Origin: Oscarella lobularis
Taxonomy: Eukaryota; Porifera; Homoscleromorpha; Homosclerophorida; Oscarellidae
Assembly (NCBI RefSeq): GCF_947507565.1
Contig: NC_089191.1
Coordinates: 1,364,001-1,428,000 of the forward strand
Reading direction: 5' to 3'
Length of the DNA: 64,000 nt
Numbering within the stretch: position 1 is the first letter of the stretch; every line of letters begins with the position of its first letter. A program made the translations under genes and the position numbers. This document shows, piece after piece, positions 1 through 16,543 of this stretch. The notes under the pieces are model-generated. The model did not search any database. It had not been told where the DNA came from and saw only the letters and a list, made by a program, of their open reading frames with translations.

Positions 1-430
1 AACATCATAGCCAATCTCCTAAACTACTTGTGCAATTCGAATAAAACTTTTTCTCTGTTTGTGGCACCCCACTCTCTTACTTTAAAGAGTATATAATAGT
101 TAATATCAAACCCTCTCAAGAAAATATTTGGCAATGTATGGAACCATGTGAGTTCCGACATACCGAATCTTTGACATGCGTAAAATGAAATTATCACTGC
201 CTAGCTCCTTAATCGATCGCCTGCTGCAGTCGCCAGACAACTTCAAAAACATTCGCAGCAATCGATTTGGACAATCAATTACAGAAGGCGATTACAGCAA
301 TCGATCACAGCAATTGATTAGATTCGATTGCAAAATTCTACTACAAATATCGATTGCAGCAACCATAAACAGCATCTGAATACAGCAGTCCATTAATTTT
401 GTTTAATTATTGTCTAGAAGTAAAAGAGAA
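1..430. repeat. Low-complexity DNA with CAGCAATCGAT-like motifs
   Basis: Between about 200 and 370 the motif GCAATCGAT/CGATTGCAG recurs at irregular spacing, mixed with AT-rich sequence. I see no convincing gene. The short plus-strand ORF through it (176-379) only follows the repeat and lacks protein character. Confidence 0.4.
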
Positions 431-431
431 T

Positions 432-692
432 CTACAAACCAAGTTCAAGTGCAAGGAACCGCAGCGATTCTTTCGTATACCTGGCCCTTGTGGTGAACTT
501 CGCGTCGCCTTTGTCGCTTCTTAAACCGACCAAAGAGGAGTCGTTAAAAGAGGGTTTGATGTTAATTAAGGCCGATAGCCTGAACTCGACTAATGCAGTT
601 CTCCAAGCAGCATCGTCTGAACAAAGAATTTTATCACCAGGAAAAATGCCTTTTCGCGGAACAATGGACGTTGAGGATTTTCTTCTTGTCAA
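432..692 (-). CDS. Hypothetical minus-strand ORF or exon
   Basis: An 86-codon frame with a middle part of natural composition (for example CSDDAAWRTALVEFRLSAL). I do not recognise the family. The plus-strand ORFs over the same bases look like shadows. It lies on the same strand as the coiled-coil exons at 1.2-1.4 kb and could be a downstream exon of that gene, but no splice chain could be traced. It may equally be chance. Confidence 0.22.
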   Translation of the reverse strand: MTRRKSSTSIVPRKGIFPGDKILCSDDAAWRTALVEFRLSALINIKPSFNDSSLVGLRSDKGDAKFTTRARYTKESLRFLALELGL

Positions 693-985
693 AGCCGTGT
701 ATGTTTTACTTCACACGTATGGCAACCACTCTTTCCATTTTTCGGCCACCACTTCTTATTGTTAAACTCCAATTTGCCGACATTGTGCCATATCATTCCA
801 AAAGAGATACCCAGATTAGGCAAAGGCAATGTGGGAAAAGACAATGTGAAGATGAAAAGATGAAAGTTACAGTTTCTTTTCATTATTATTTGTCGACGGC
901 CTGTTGGAGTCGTTTGTTGTCGTTAGAAAACAAAAGAACTTCGCGTCAAAGGTCGTCCGCGCCTGGTCCGCGCTTTTCAAATCTT
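693..985. other. No recognisable feature
   Basis: Ordinary mixed-composition sequence. The last ~45 bases (CTTTTCAAATCTTG) match the start of the tandem repeat that follows. I see no gene. Confidence 0.4.
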
Positions 986-1411
986 GAAAAAACTCATATA
1001 CATATAAAGTTCTAATAATGCTGAATTATAAAGCTGGAATACCGGCTTGTCACTCGCGCCTCAATTCGGCGATATCTTTTGACTTTGTGCACAAGCCGGC
1101 AGACCTCGCCCTGAAGGTCGTTCCCGCTTTTCAAATCTTGAAAAAAACTTGTATGAAGTTTTAAATCATGCTGAATTAAAAAAGCTAGAATACCGGCTTC
1201 TCGCTCGGGCTTCAATTCGGCGATATCCTTTTTGACTTTGTTCACAAGCCGGCGGACCTCGCCCTGAAGGTCGTCTACGCATTTCAAATCTTGAAAAAAA
1301 CTTATATAGTTGTAAATCATACTGAATTGAAAAAGCTGGTTTACCGGCTTCTCGCTCGCGCCTCGAATCGGCGACAGCCTGCTTGAGTTGTTTGCTGTCG
1401 GCAACATTGAG
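986..1411. repeat. Three tandem units of about 150 bp containing a duplicated exon
   Basis: Each unit carries, on the plus strand, CTTGAAAAAAACTT, then AATACCGGCTTCTCGCTCG, then CCGGCGGACCTCGCCCTGAA. The middle unit is the best preserved. The left unit (lowest coordinates) has lost the splice acceptor and two bases of its exon, and the right unit diverges in its distal half. On the minus strand each unit holds one coiled-coil exon plus its intron, so this is tandem exon duplication rather than satellite. Confidence 0.75.
1194..1411 (-). CDS. Coiled-coil exons of an unidentified gene
   Basis: Two exons join in phase on the minus strand. Exon 1411-1345 (67 bp) encodes LNVADSKQLKQAVADSRRER and ends at GCCG|GTAAAC. 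Exon 1274-1194 (81 bp) begins after GCGTAG and encodes DDLQGEVRRLVNKVKKDIAE and onward, ending at GCCG|GTATTC. Charge and Leu/Val spacing are typical of a coiled coil. A further decayed copy of the 81-bp exon lies at about 1124-1044, with the acceptor lost and two bases missing, so it cannot be read through. Upstream, CTCTGCAG|AATCCAAAG near 1530 could be another acceptor. The parent gene is unknown; neither its start nor its end was found. Confidence 0.4.
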
Positions 1412-1639
1412 CTCCGAATCTTAAAATTAAAATTACGCTCTTTTAACGACGAAACCTCATGTCAATTAAAAGTATAACCGCCTCCCCTAACTCCGATACT
1501 TTTTTCTTTGGATTCTGCAGAGTAAACAAAATAATGCAGCCTAAGTAGTTGAATTTCCTCATAAAAGATGCTTCCGCTCGCGAGCGATGCGAGGAACGAT
1601 AGCTGCAGCCGTTTCTCTGTTGTGGCATGCAGAAATATA

Positions 1640-2130
1640 GTAGCGGTCAGTGAATCCGGAATTATCTAAAGAACACTGAGACACTCATTAGCATTTAAGA
1701 GGAAAAGCGTGCAGAAGGTACAGAAACTGGTCGTCTTGATGGCTTTTTGGTATAGAAATCAAAATATATTAGAAAGATTGCATAGATATTGAGAAGATCG
1801 CGTAGACATGTTTTTCTACTGTCACACCGATTAGATAGAACTTTTCGACAAAGGTCCATCAATTCCTCGGCAAATGCTTGAGGCACAAACGTTGTACGAA
1901 CCTAAGATGTACCTATTATTTGCGTATTTTCACGATTTTCATTTACTGTGTAATAGAGGGGATGCTCCAAGATAGTGTACACACTTGCTATAATAATTAG
2001 ACTACGCGTGGCCATTGCGCTGTACTGCCGCAGCAAAGAGAATCAATGTGCTGTCAAGACATCGCAGAGCACGGCGTCAGGCTCCATGAAAAGAATCCTG
2101 CACCTGGTTGCATTACAGAGAATTGTGGAT
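1640..2130. other. No recognisable feature
   Basis: AT-rich sequence with no coding signal, repeat or structure that I can support. Confidence 0.4.
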
Positions 2131-2560
2131 TTTCAAGTGTTTCTCTCAACACTCCCGTCCTGAGGACTGCGTACTTTCAGCCTTCCGCCGTTAACGCTAC
2201 CGCCGACGGGAAAGTCGACAAAGGACCCCTCTCCACCGCAGGTGACGCCGGAGGTAAAGCGGACAAGAAGACCCCCTCTGCCGCAGTTAGCCGACAAAGG
2301 GACTCCCCTCCGCCGAAGCTTACGCTGCCGCCGAGAGGGCTCCCAAAAAACAACCCCTCTTGTCTGGATGACGCTACGTTCAACGACGCTCCAGCGCGCC
2401 GAAAACAACGCCAGGCGCTCCAAGCGCGTGACGTAACTTTCGCTGGCGCCGTTGCGCTGGGCGCCCTTGCGTCGTTTTTTCTCTGGGCGCCTTTGCACAT
2501 AAAACGATTCTTCTGGGCGCCGTTGCGCTATCTCTTTCCGTGTTCGTACTCATTTTCTGT
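2130..2560. repeat. GC-rich degenerate short repeats
   Basis: Degenerate units of the form CGCCGACGGGAAAGTCGACAA / GCCGGAGGTAAAGCGGACAA recur, then GGGCGCCxTTGCG recurs at about 2458, 2485 and 2516. Long ORFs are open in several frames on both strands because the sequence is GC-rich and repetitive. I do not call a gene. Confidence 0.4.
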
Positions 2561-3190
2561 GATAATATTATACTCTGGATGGGACGTTTTTCAAGTGGGC
2601 AATTGTAATAGAAGGCAATAAGTCAGCGATCCGAAAGCCGCACTTCGATTCGAGGCGAAACGCCAGCGCGTATCGCAGGAAAATTTCGCCTGTGTTGTGT
2701 GGCCGGTTGTGTGGCAAGTTTACGGCGACGTCACCTCGAAACCATGGAAGTTGACGCGCAAAACTGTTCAATGGATTGTAAGCAAATGACAAAGTGATCG
2801 TCATCAATCGATATTATCATAGATTAATTAGCGCTCTTCACTAGTCTCTATTTACGGCTCTGAGTCAGAATGTTCATACAAATCTGCGTTCATTGGTCTA
2901 GAATGGTCTCGTGATCAAATAATCAACACATGGCGTGCGCGTATATCATGGCAAAGGTAAAAATCGTTTACCCTTTGCTTTGACCCCCTCGCTTCACTCC
3001 TCCCTTTGTCCGATGGTCAACGTGAAACCATGACAAAAGAAGAAGTTGAGCTGGACGACGTTTTCCTTTTGAAATGTTCCACCGGTTGGTGGGTTCTACC
3101 GGTTTTAGCATTCAACCCCTAGCAGATTTTACAACTTAATTAGAACGCGTGAAATTCTTTTGGATTCTACTGGTCTCAAGTCAAACGCTG
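2561..3190. other. No recognisable feature
   Basis: No coding or repeat signal seen apart from a short minus-strand ORF without recognisable motifs. Confidence 0.35.
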
Positions 3191-3520
3191 CTAATAAAGA
3201 GATATTTCTTGACTAATTACTACCGCAGAGGTTAAATATAGCTGTAGCTCACTTGCGGGCAGTACTTCAAAACACTGCTGGTGTTCAAAAAATGAATTCC
3301 CGCTTGAGAAAAGTACCTCTTTGAACTTTTCCCCGTGGCTCTGTTTGCACGAGTACAACACGTTATTCGACATTAAATGCTGCATGGACGAATGAGATAA
3401 AGAGAAAATCTTGACGGAAGTTTTGTTATTGTCCGATGCTTTTTCTTGAGCAAAGACTGCTCCTAGTACATATTGGTCAGAGAAATATTTGTCATGGGTT
3501 ACGCTGTCCAAGTTCACCAT
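3191..3520 (-). CDS. Unrecognised 109-codon ORF
   Basis: An uninterrupted frame that starts MVNLDSVTHDKYFSDQYVLG and has natural composition. No domain is recognised, there is no clear splice context and no related copy in the window. It could be a decayed transposon gene or chance. Confidence 0.2.
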   Translation of the reverse strand: MVNLDSVTHDKYFSDQYVLGAVFAQEKASDNNKTSVKIFSLSHSSMQHLMSNNVLYSCKQSHGEKFKEVLFSSGNSFFEHQQCFEVLPASELQLYLTSAVVISQEISLY

Positions 3521-3883
3521 TCCCTTACTTGCACTTATTTATTTTGTTCGCTTCCTCGTCGTTTTCTGTGCTAAAAAATTCCTGTCCGTGCCTTGGCGTA
3601 ATTCCAGAACAAATTTGATCAATTTTCGGCCGTCGCCGCGCCTGTTTAAAACGACCAAGTAGATCAGCAAATAGAAAAAACGCTGCTCGAAGAAAGAAGG
3701 CGTAGGTGTCAGCACCATAGATAGAGGAAAAGGAGGGATAGGAAACTTCCCTATCACGTGACCGTTTTCGAGTGCCCATGACTGATGGACACGGTATGGA
3801 TCCGTTTCGGAGCGCTTTGGATTAGATAGGTTATCGATCGGAATGCTCCGCGGCTTGAACTTCTTCGTGAAGACACAAAGATA

Positions 3884-4665
3884 TTGTTGCAGCACATTTC
3901 GGAGGAATCCGTTAGAAAATCGGTCCATAATCTCCAAATGTTCATCCTTGGCTGCTTCAACAGCACAAAAAAGTTTCGATCAAGAGCAAAAAGGCGAGAA
4001 GATGCCATTTCGTCTTTCGAAAGTCTCCGAATGTCTCGACTTCACTTAATCTGGATTGACATTTATTTGGCAGCTAAAGTACCGTTCCGAGACCGACTAC
4101 TTTTGCAAGCAGCGAATCAAAAGATTTTTGATACCTTTGCATTATTAGGCAGTGTAGACCGCCGGGCAATTACGAGATGTCGATGGAAGAAAGAGGGACG
4201 TTGACAGACAATGAGATGAATGCTCTGGGCGATGCTGCAGGGTTTCTTCCTAGGAAGCTGCTAAAGAAATATTCAGGCGTTGAAACGGAAAGAGCTGACT
4301 CATTCTGCTCTTGCCTGAGAGGCCTAGTCGTCGACATGGATGATATTGACACCGATCGCTATCGTCCGTCAACTGAACATGATCATGCCTATGCTTTTTC
4401 AAGCATCGACGATTACAGCGCAAGATGGCTGGATATGAGGAACAGAGGCGGACTCTTTTGCGTCAGCAACGAGTATTTTGAACTTTTTGTCACAATGGAA
4501 AACTTGTTTGGAGTCTCCTTCAAAAACGGATTGAGACTGCATCAGCGGACAGTCGTAGAAATGCAAAAATTGTTCAAGCTCTCATCTCCAACGAGCTGCT
4601 GCAACAACAGTGGACCTCGCTCTCGTCCTGCGTGGCCGATTAAGACAGTGCAATATATCTGCTAA
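3884..4665 (+). pseudogene. C-terminal part of an unidentified mobile-element protein
   Basis: Two frames appear to be one protein broken by a frameshift near 4170-4180. The first (3884-4170) contains HLIWIDIYLAAKVPFRDRLL. The second (4177-4665) contains ALGDAAGFLPRKLLKKY, then a downstream RGGLFCVSNEYFELFVTMEN. The order [Y/F]-x-[P/A]RKLxKKY followed ~80 residues later by RGGL-[F/T].. and an aromatic-rich helix resembles C-termini of THAP/DDE-type transposon proteins seen in invertebrate genomes; that family link is recalled, not tested. No N-terminal part is visible upstream. Confidence 0.4.
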
Positions 4666-4973
4666 AAGAAATGACTCGACTATGGACAGCTATTAGCTAT
4701 TAGAGGGTTTACTTTGGCGTCGCCACTGATAGAGAAGTACAAGCGTTCTAGAAGCAAGTGCACTTAGAAGACAAAATGTCTTCGAAAGTTACTTAGTATT
4801 TAATTGACGTAAATACTTGTATCTCCTAATATAGCTACGCATTATCCTTCTCCTTGTGTTCATTTTCGTCACTTAGGGACGGGACTGCTATCGACTTCTT
4901 CTGGTGCGAGGCGTAACTTTCGACGACAGTTTCCCAAACAGGGTTCTGTGCTGCCGACTTCTTAAGTCGAATT

Positions 4974-5566
4974 ATGGCACTTTTATCGACACACTGCTTT
5001 ACAAAAAATCAGCGATTCACAAAATTTCAACGTCTACGTGGGGAGCGAGAAGTTCTACCACCAGAACCAACGGCTAAAGTTAAAGCAAAAAAAGCAGCTA
5101 CCACATTTACCATTCAAAAATACGACGTCGATTTGAAAACATCTCTTATAGCTTTTCTTGCAAGCAAAAATCGTCAAATCTCAAAAATCGCTGGTGACGG
5201 AAACTGCTTTTTCGATGAGATTTTGTGGTTATTTATGAACATCACTGTCAGCACTTGTCAATTCGACATGATGTAGCCGAGTTTATGCGCCGCAATGCTC
5301 ACTTATTTGCTGCTCCAACAGACTATTCGTTTATTGGCGGCTAAAATGAATATCTAAACAGAATAGGGCAAAACTCAACGTGGGAAACGCAAACAGACAT
5401 TTTCGCTGCCGCAACTTATTTCCAGCGTCGAATACGTATTCTGAAAAGAATTTCAGAGACATGGCGGTGGGTGCATTATGATCCCCGCCACCTTCAACGC
5501 AATTACTCTACAATTGTCATTTTTCATTTAAACAATTATTTTGATTTCATAATTTCTAAAAACTAA
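4974..5566 (+). pseudogene. OTU-type cysteine protease relic
   Basis: The first frame (4974-5276) ends in the OTU signature ISKIAGDGNCFF, with the nucleophile Cys in GDGNC. After a frameshift near 5245 the same fold continues: HDVAEFMRRNAHLF, a stop in FIGG*NEYL, then STWETQTDIFAAATYFQRRI, then WRWVHYDPRHLQRNY, and a final LNNYFDFI. The last segment aligns to the usual NH[F/Y] catalytic-His strand but reads N-Y-F, so the His appears lost. OTU proteases deubiquitinate in cells, and copies of this kind are also carried by mobile elements such as Helitrons. No Helitron helicase is seen nearby, so origin is open. Confidence 0.62.
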
Positions 5567-5764
5567 ACAACGTTGTAGTGCACAAGTGTGCCTAGCTCCT
5601 TATAGCGGTATCGGATAACGGGATTTTCCTCCATGTTTTTCGAAAAGCATTCATCTAAGCCGAACGTACGGGAATTTTAGGAAAACGTAAAGGAAAGACT
5701 GATTTTCTGTTTCGGGGCACCCTTTCTATGTTTTCTAGTTCTATCCAAGATACTACAGAATTCA

Positions 5765-6700
5765 TTGTTTTAATAAATAAAGAAATTAACAACTTTGTTT
5801 AAATACAGATTACTACAAAATTGGTGGATTAAGAAAAATAAACTGCAGTGCGCATTCCTACTTTTCTCAGGAAAAAAGAGCCAGTATATCCGTGCTGACT
5901 GAAGCGATTTTCGTCGATTTTCTTCAAAAAACCGTTTACCCAAGCCAGCCGGATGTACGGGACTCACGTAAAAAACACTATTCTGTTTCCAAATAACGAT
6001 TGCGACGAAATTGATGGATTCAGAATAATGAACTTCAGTGCGAATGCCTACTTTTTCGAGAAGAAAAGAGTCCGTATATCCGTGTTGGGAAAGCGATTTT
6101 GTCAATTTTTTTGAAAAACCGTTTACCCAAGCCAGACGTACGGGACTCACAGAGAAAACACCACAAATACTTTTTGAAGTCCTTTTGATTTTATACATAG
6201 AGAGTAGAAATTTCGTTGTTTTAATAAATAAAGAATTAGACAGTAGTTGCCAAATAACGATTGCGCCAAAATTGGTAAATTCAGAAAAATAAACTACAGT
6301 GCGAATGCCTACTTTTCTCAGGAACAAAAGAGCACGTATATTTGTGTTGGGTGAAGCGATTTTCGTCGATTTTCTTCAAAAAACCTTTTACCCAAGTCGG
6401 ATGTACAGGACTCACAGAGAAAACACCACAAACACTCTTTTGGGGGCCTCTTTTGTTTTTATACATAGACAGTAGATATTTCGTTGTTTTAATAAATAAA
6501 CAATTAGACAGCAGTTGTCAAATAATAATTGCGCAAAAAACGGTGGATTCAAAAAAATAAACTGCAGTGCGCATGTTTACTTTTCTCAAAAGCAAGAGAG
6601 CCCGTATATCCGCGTTGGGTACAGCCATTTTCGTCGAATTTCTTTGAAACACAGTTTACCCATTCCGGATGTACGGGACTTCATTCACTAAAACGTGAGT
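5765..6700. repeat. Four tandem units of about 200-260 bp
   Basis: Each unit contains GCCTACTTTTCTCAGGA, then CGTATATCCGTGTTGGG, GCGATTTTCGTCGATTTTC, GTTTACCCAAGCCGGATGTA and usually GTTTTAATAAATAAA with an ATTAGACAG tail. Copies start near 5765, 5985, 6222 and 6484. Minus-strand ORFs through it repeat themselves and are shadows. A diverged copy lies at 8385-8610, so this is also a dispersed family. Confidence 0.85.
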
Positions 6701-6955
6701 GTGTCACTTATTAACTTACAGGAACGTTTTATGTCGAAAATTTGATTTATTTACGCTTTGCTTTCAAAGCATGATATTCATTATTATAAAAAATTCGTCT
6801 TGATCGCTTCGTCGTATTCGAGGTTCCATTGCTAATTTCTCTCCTGGCACCCTTTTTCGAGACAAATGATATTCAATTTATGCGATAAAACAATACAATT
6901 TATCAATCCTCCTTTCTATAAAAAATCAAAAAGACAAGAACGAAAAAAATTCAGC
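6701..6955. other. No recognisable feature
   Basis: AT-rich spacer with no gene or repeat that I can support. Confidence 0.4.
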
Positions 6956-6958
6956 CAG

Positions 6959-7333
6959 TCAGGGTCGTTCTCCTGTGTCCGCGCAGATTTTCAATTTCCT
7001 CTTTGAAGACGGCCGTTTTTCCAAGTCTCTCAGCCTTTCTTCCTCTTCTGTGAGTTCCTTTCGCGCTTGCTCGAAGCGCGACCGGAGGATGGCTTGGAAT
7101 TGGCGCTCCTTCTCCTCAAAAATTTCTAGGTAGTCCTTCTGCTCCGCCGCCTTTTCGTCTCTTGCGATCGTTCCGCCTGTCTGTGTATTCGTCACACAGA
7201 CAGGTAACGGGCAAAACTGCGTTGGGTCGAAAACGCGGCGTGCGAATGCCGCTTCCGCTCTTTCGGTCAATTCCTCGGTAGATAAGTCACCGAAGTTCAA
7301 TGTACTGCCGTTCACTTTGAAGACTTCTGACAT
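6959..7333 (-). CDS. Hypothetical 124-residue coiled-coil protein
   Basis: A single open frame from ATG to stop with protein-like composition. It has an N-terminal part of mixed composition (FKVNGSTLNFGDLSTEEL), a central Cys pair (FCPLPVCV), then a long charged helix (EIFEEKERQFQAILRSRFEQ) and a basic tail. There is no signal peptide or membrane segment. It lies 240 bp downstream of the RING-like gene on the same strand and could be a separate short gene or a later exon of it; the ATG at 7333 favours separate. No family recognised. Confidence 0.42.
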   Translation of the reverse strand: MSEVFKVNGSTLNFGDLSTEELTERAEAAFARRVFDPTQFCPLPVCVTNTQTGGTIARDEKAAEQKDYLEIFEEKERQFQAILRSRFEQARKELTEEEERLRDLEKRPSSKRKLKICADTGERP

Positions 7334-7573
7334 ACTTCACCGTCGAATACACACAAATGAATGATTGCTTCTAACAAAAAGGCTAAATTTGTCTCTCCTT
7401 TTGATGTGGCTTCGGGGGAATTCCCCCGCTCCCAACCCTTGCCCACGCACATGCAGCCATACAGCTTTCAACGTTTTACGTTCGACAACCATCGCGAAAG
7501 ACAAAGCAGATGCGTCTGGATATTAGAGAAGTTTGCTATAAACGTCAGTTGTGTTCAGTCCGCGGCTTGATCG

Positions 7574-8174
7574 TCAACAAACATCGGCTGCATCGCGATC
7601 GCAGCCCATGCTCGAAGGCGGAAACTTCCGGGACCCCATTCTTCCTCCCAGCGAACGCACAAGAATGCAATTAATCTTTGCTTTATTTTGACAAAATAAC
7701 AAATTAACAATGACTCTAGCCAAAAACAGAAGTTCGCTACACGCGCAAAAAGACAGCACCTCGTAATACTGGGCGCGTACCTTGCTGACCCTGAGGTCGT
7801 CTTCCATTTGCCGAATTTCTTTGCGCAGGTTCTCTAGTGCCGTTGTCATGTCTCGAACGACACGACGATGACTCCTCACGACGCCGGTTTGGTAGACGCG
7901 GTCGACGATCCCTTCGCACAAATCGTTGCTTCCGGCTGGGCAATATGTCGCCTTGATCTCGTACGACTCCGCCGAGTCTTCGACATCGAAAGCATCTAAC
8001 CAGAAAAAGCTGTATCCTAACAATTTGTATGCTTAGTAATATACCGGTTTGATTTTTACAGTTCGGACAACCGAACGATTTACGCGAGACATTTGCTATG
8101 CGCCAGCGACTCCAACACGAACGATGCAGTCGGCCGGACGTCGGAACATCAACGAGGCAGATAGCACACGGCAT
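7574..8174 (-). CDS. Small RING-like zinc-finger protein, two exons
   Basis: Exon 1 starts at the ATG at 8174 and encodes PCAICLVDVPTSGRLHRSCW and, further on, FGCPNCKNQT: C-x2-C, H-x2-C and C-x2-C pairs. One Zn-ligand pair of a canonical RING is missing, so it is RING-like or a shortened treble-clef finger. The intron 8044-7998 (ACCG|GTATAT to TTAG) joins in phase as Asp (G|AT). Exon 2 encodes an acidic stretch and then a coiled coil (HRRVVRDMTTALENLRKEIR). RING proteins are commonly E3 ubiquitin ligases; here that is only inference. The C-terminal ~60 residues after LSFCAC are less protein-like and may be a read-through past another donor. Confidence 0.55.
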
Positions 8175-8204
8175 GATTTGATACGAACTTATGACAATCC
8201 GCAC

Positions 8205-8384
8205 TGACGTGTCTATTATACTGTACGGCCAAGCGTATACTGCCCCCTCGACATGTCACGCGTGCAAAGCGTGAAGTAACAGATGCCCGTACAATCCTCC
8301 TCCGCGGAAGAAAGCTGTTTGTTTTTAACTGTGCTTCAACGGGAGTAGCAAAGATCCAGATCTTCTGTTAGTAGGGGTCTTTCT
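8205..8384. other. No recognisable feature
   Basis: Possible upstream region of the RING-like gene. No promoter element can be supported. Confidence 0.3.
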
Positions 8385-8610
8385 ATTTTTTTAGTGTTGT
8401 ATGCAGACAATAGAGTTTTATTGTTTTAATTAATAAACAATTAAACAGCAGTTGGGGAATTGAGAAAAATTGGTCACAGTATACATCCCTACTTTTCTCA
8501 AGAACAAGGTTATACATAGTATATGTGTGTTAAATCCAAATAACGATTGCCACAAAATACATGGGTTCAAAAAAATAAACTTCCGATGTGCATGCCTAAT
8601 ATGTTGCGTA
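8385..8610. repeat. Diverged copy of the 5.8-6.7 kb repeat
   Basis: It shares TTGTTTTAATTAATAAACAA, CTACTTTTCTCAAGAACAA, CCAAATAACGATTGCCACAAA and AAAAATAAACT with the tandem array, in the same order and orientation. Confidence 0.6.
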
Positions 8611-8838
8611 GTAGCCCGTATATTTAACAGTCTAAAGATCGTTCCCAAAGACGTCAACACGCATAGGATTACTTTACGGTGGGTGACGCAGTCGAGAAAA
8701 GAAGCGTTGACTACGGAAGCTGTAACTCTTTTCGCTAACTTGTTGCTTTTCAAAGGTGTGCGAGCCTCGGTGTTCATGGCTGCTGAGTCGCCTCTATTTG
8801 TACAATTTCGTGTTCGCACACCGAGCAATTTTTCCAAA

Positions 8839-9371
8839 CTAAAACTTGTTTTTTTGTTGTTTGATCGCCAACAAAACAACCTGATCCATAGGTTGTATCA
8901 AGGCCGTGACATTGGGTGGCAAAAACATTGCACGTACTTGGCTGTCGTCAGAAACCAGTTCTTTGCAATCAGGGTGTGCAGAGCAGTTATCGAGCAGTAA
9001 TAACGCTTTTGGTTCCATGTCTAGGAAATGGAGCTGTTCCTGCACGTCTGGAACAAAAGCTGTATGAAACCAATGCTTAATTAAAAAGTTGGGAATCGAT
9101 CCAAGCGTTGCGCTGACCGTGATATAAAAACGGTAGCAGATTCATGTCAAATTTTGCAAAGCACCTTGCCTTCTTAGATTTTCCTATTAGAAGCAGAGGC
9201 AATTTAACACTTCCAGTAGCATTAGAACAGGCTCCTAGTGTAAGTCTGTCTTTCGACTTTAGGGACTTTAGGGACGCGCCCTTGGTCCTATTTTCAACCA
9301 ATCTCTATCAAATATTGTACATAATTTCTGCGACGTTGTCTCGCTTTTGGGATCTCGAAGCTATGACGTAG
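8839..9371 (-). pseudogene. Tigger/Jerky-type (pogo) DDE transposase relic
   Basis: Minus-strand frames carry the DDE_1 catalytic core. 9301-9077 has DRLTLGACSNATGSVKLPLL and GKSKKARCF. After a one-base frame change near 9080, the frame gives HWFHTAFVPDVQEQLHFL, then ALLLLDNCSAHP with the second catalytic Asp, then FLPPNVTALIQPMDQ. The order and spacing are those of Jerky/Tigger transposases. The CENP-B-like DNA-binding part and the C-terminus are missing; the sequence beyond KQQKNKF at 8839 is unrelated. Truncated at both ends, so non-functional. Confidence 0.82.
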
Positions 9372-9526
9372 GGCGTCTCTAATAACTTAATTCGTTTAGT
9401 GCGTACCGCATGCAACACTCCCGAGCGAAGGGTGTGGCCTCCAGACTAGCTCAATGGTGATTGGCTCAATAAGATGCCTGTGCTTCTAACGTAATTAAGA
9501 GAGCCTTCGTGAGATCCACAACGACG

Positions 9527-15600
<6,074 letters not shown>

Positions 15601-15619
15601 TAACTCACAAACAAAAACA

Positions 15620-16430
15620 GAAAAGAGCTAGCAATGGAACTTTGGGAGGTAAATTACCGCGTGTCCTGAGTGGCGAACCATTTTTTCGATTTCGTTCGGT
15701 TCCGATCTTCGTGCGACGACAGGATAGCGCGGAGCTGATTCCTGGATTTTCCGCGCACATCCACTCCTCTTTCGGTCAGCACACAATCTAGCCCTTTTGG
15801 TACGCCGCTCTCGTCTACGAGCGACTGAGGCCTTCTGTTCCACTCAGTGTCATGCTTAATGGCTGACGTCCTACCGGCCCTTTGTTCATTGCTTTTGCAT
15901 TGAGAGCGTCACTTAGAATGCGGCGATGGCAAGGGCTGTTGTTGACGACAAAGAGAGCCTTCCGTCCCTGGTACTTAGAATTAAAAATGCTGATTGCCTT
16001 CAAAATTTGATCTTTGAATCGATCAGCATTCCAGTACCTCTCTCTGGTTCCACCGACTCCCTTGCCACAAGTTGACGCGCCTCGTCCTGTAAGAAGCTTG
16101 TGTCGACTTCTACAATAAAATCGGAAACCATTAGAGCTCGGCCCTTCGATTTGGATTTCACTGATTAATTAAAGAAGCCGTCGCACCAAAAGGAGGGTTG
16201 GTCGTTGTTAGTTCTCCATTTCATCCAAGTATTCTCCACGTCGCTGCACGACGTCAGCTCTTTCATGTCCATCGATATAGACCCCTTCTTGTATTTGGTG
16301 ACCGAGAAGCCTAGACAAGTCATCCACCGATGAATCGTACTTATCCACTCATCAACGCGAACGCGAGCGACATCGATTTCTTCTTGCCGTTCTCGAGATT
16401 TAGCCGACTCTGACCGAGGTGTACGATGTT
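15620..16430 (-). pseudogene. IS630/Tc1-like DDE transposase relic
   Basis: Minus-strand fragments in order: EGVYIDGHERADVVQRR, EYLDEMEN, SKGRALMVSDFIVEVDTS (first Asp), YWNADRFKDQILKAISIF, YQGRKALFVVNNSPCHRR, MNKGPVGRQP, VPKGLDCVLTERGVDVRGKS and LPKFHC. The order (VYIDGHER.DVV, MVSDF, FxFDNSxxH, GVDVRGKS, YLPKFHCELNPIE) is that of a family common in fungal and invertebrate genomes with an IS630/Tc1-like DDE core; that is recalled. Several frameshifts and a stop break it, the second catalytic Asp reads Asn (VVNNS), and the element ends before the final Glu. Non-functional. Confidence 0.7.
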
Positions 16431-16543
16431 ACTTTTGTAGACGACGAATTTTGGAGAAAGGCTCCGCGAGATAGGGTTTGCCTACAGTAACAAACGAGTG
16501 AATAAGTCTCTTTCATAACAAGTTATAAATTTTGTTTTGGCAG

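Noticed and set aside
2046-2621. 191-codon plus-strand ORF
   Set aside because: Runs through GC-rich degenerate repeats that are open in several frames on both strands; no domain or splice context.
5770-6466. Minus-strand ORFs of 61-185 codons
   Set aside because: Internally repetitive translations of the tandem repeat, Phe-rich, without natural protein character.
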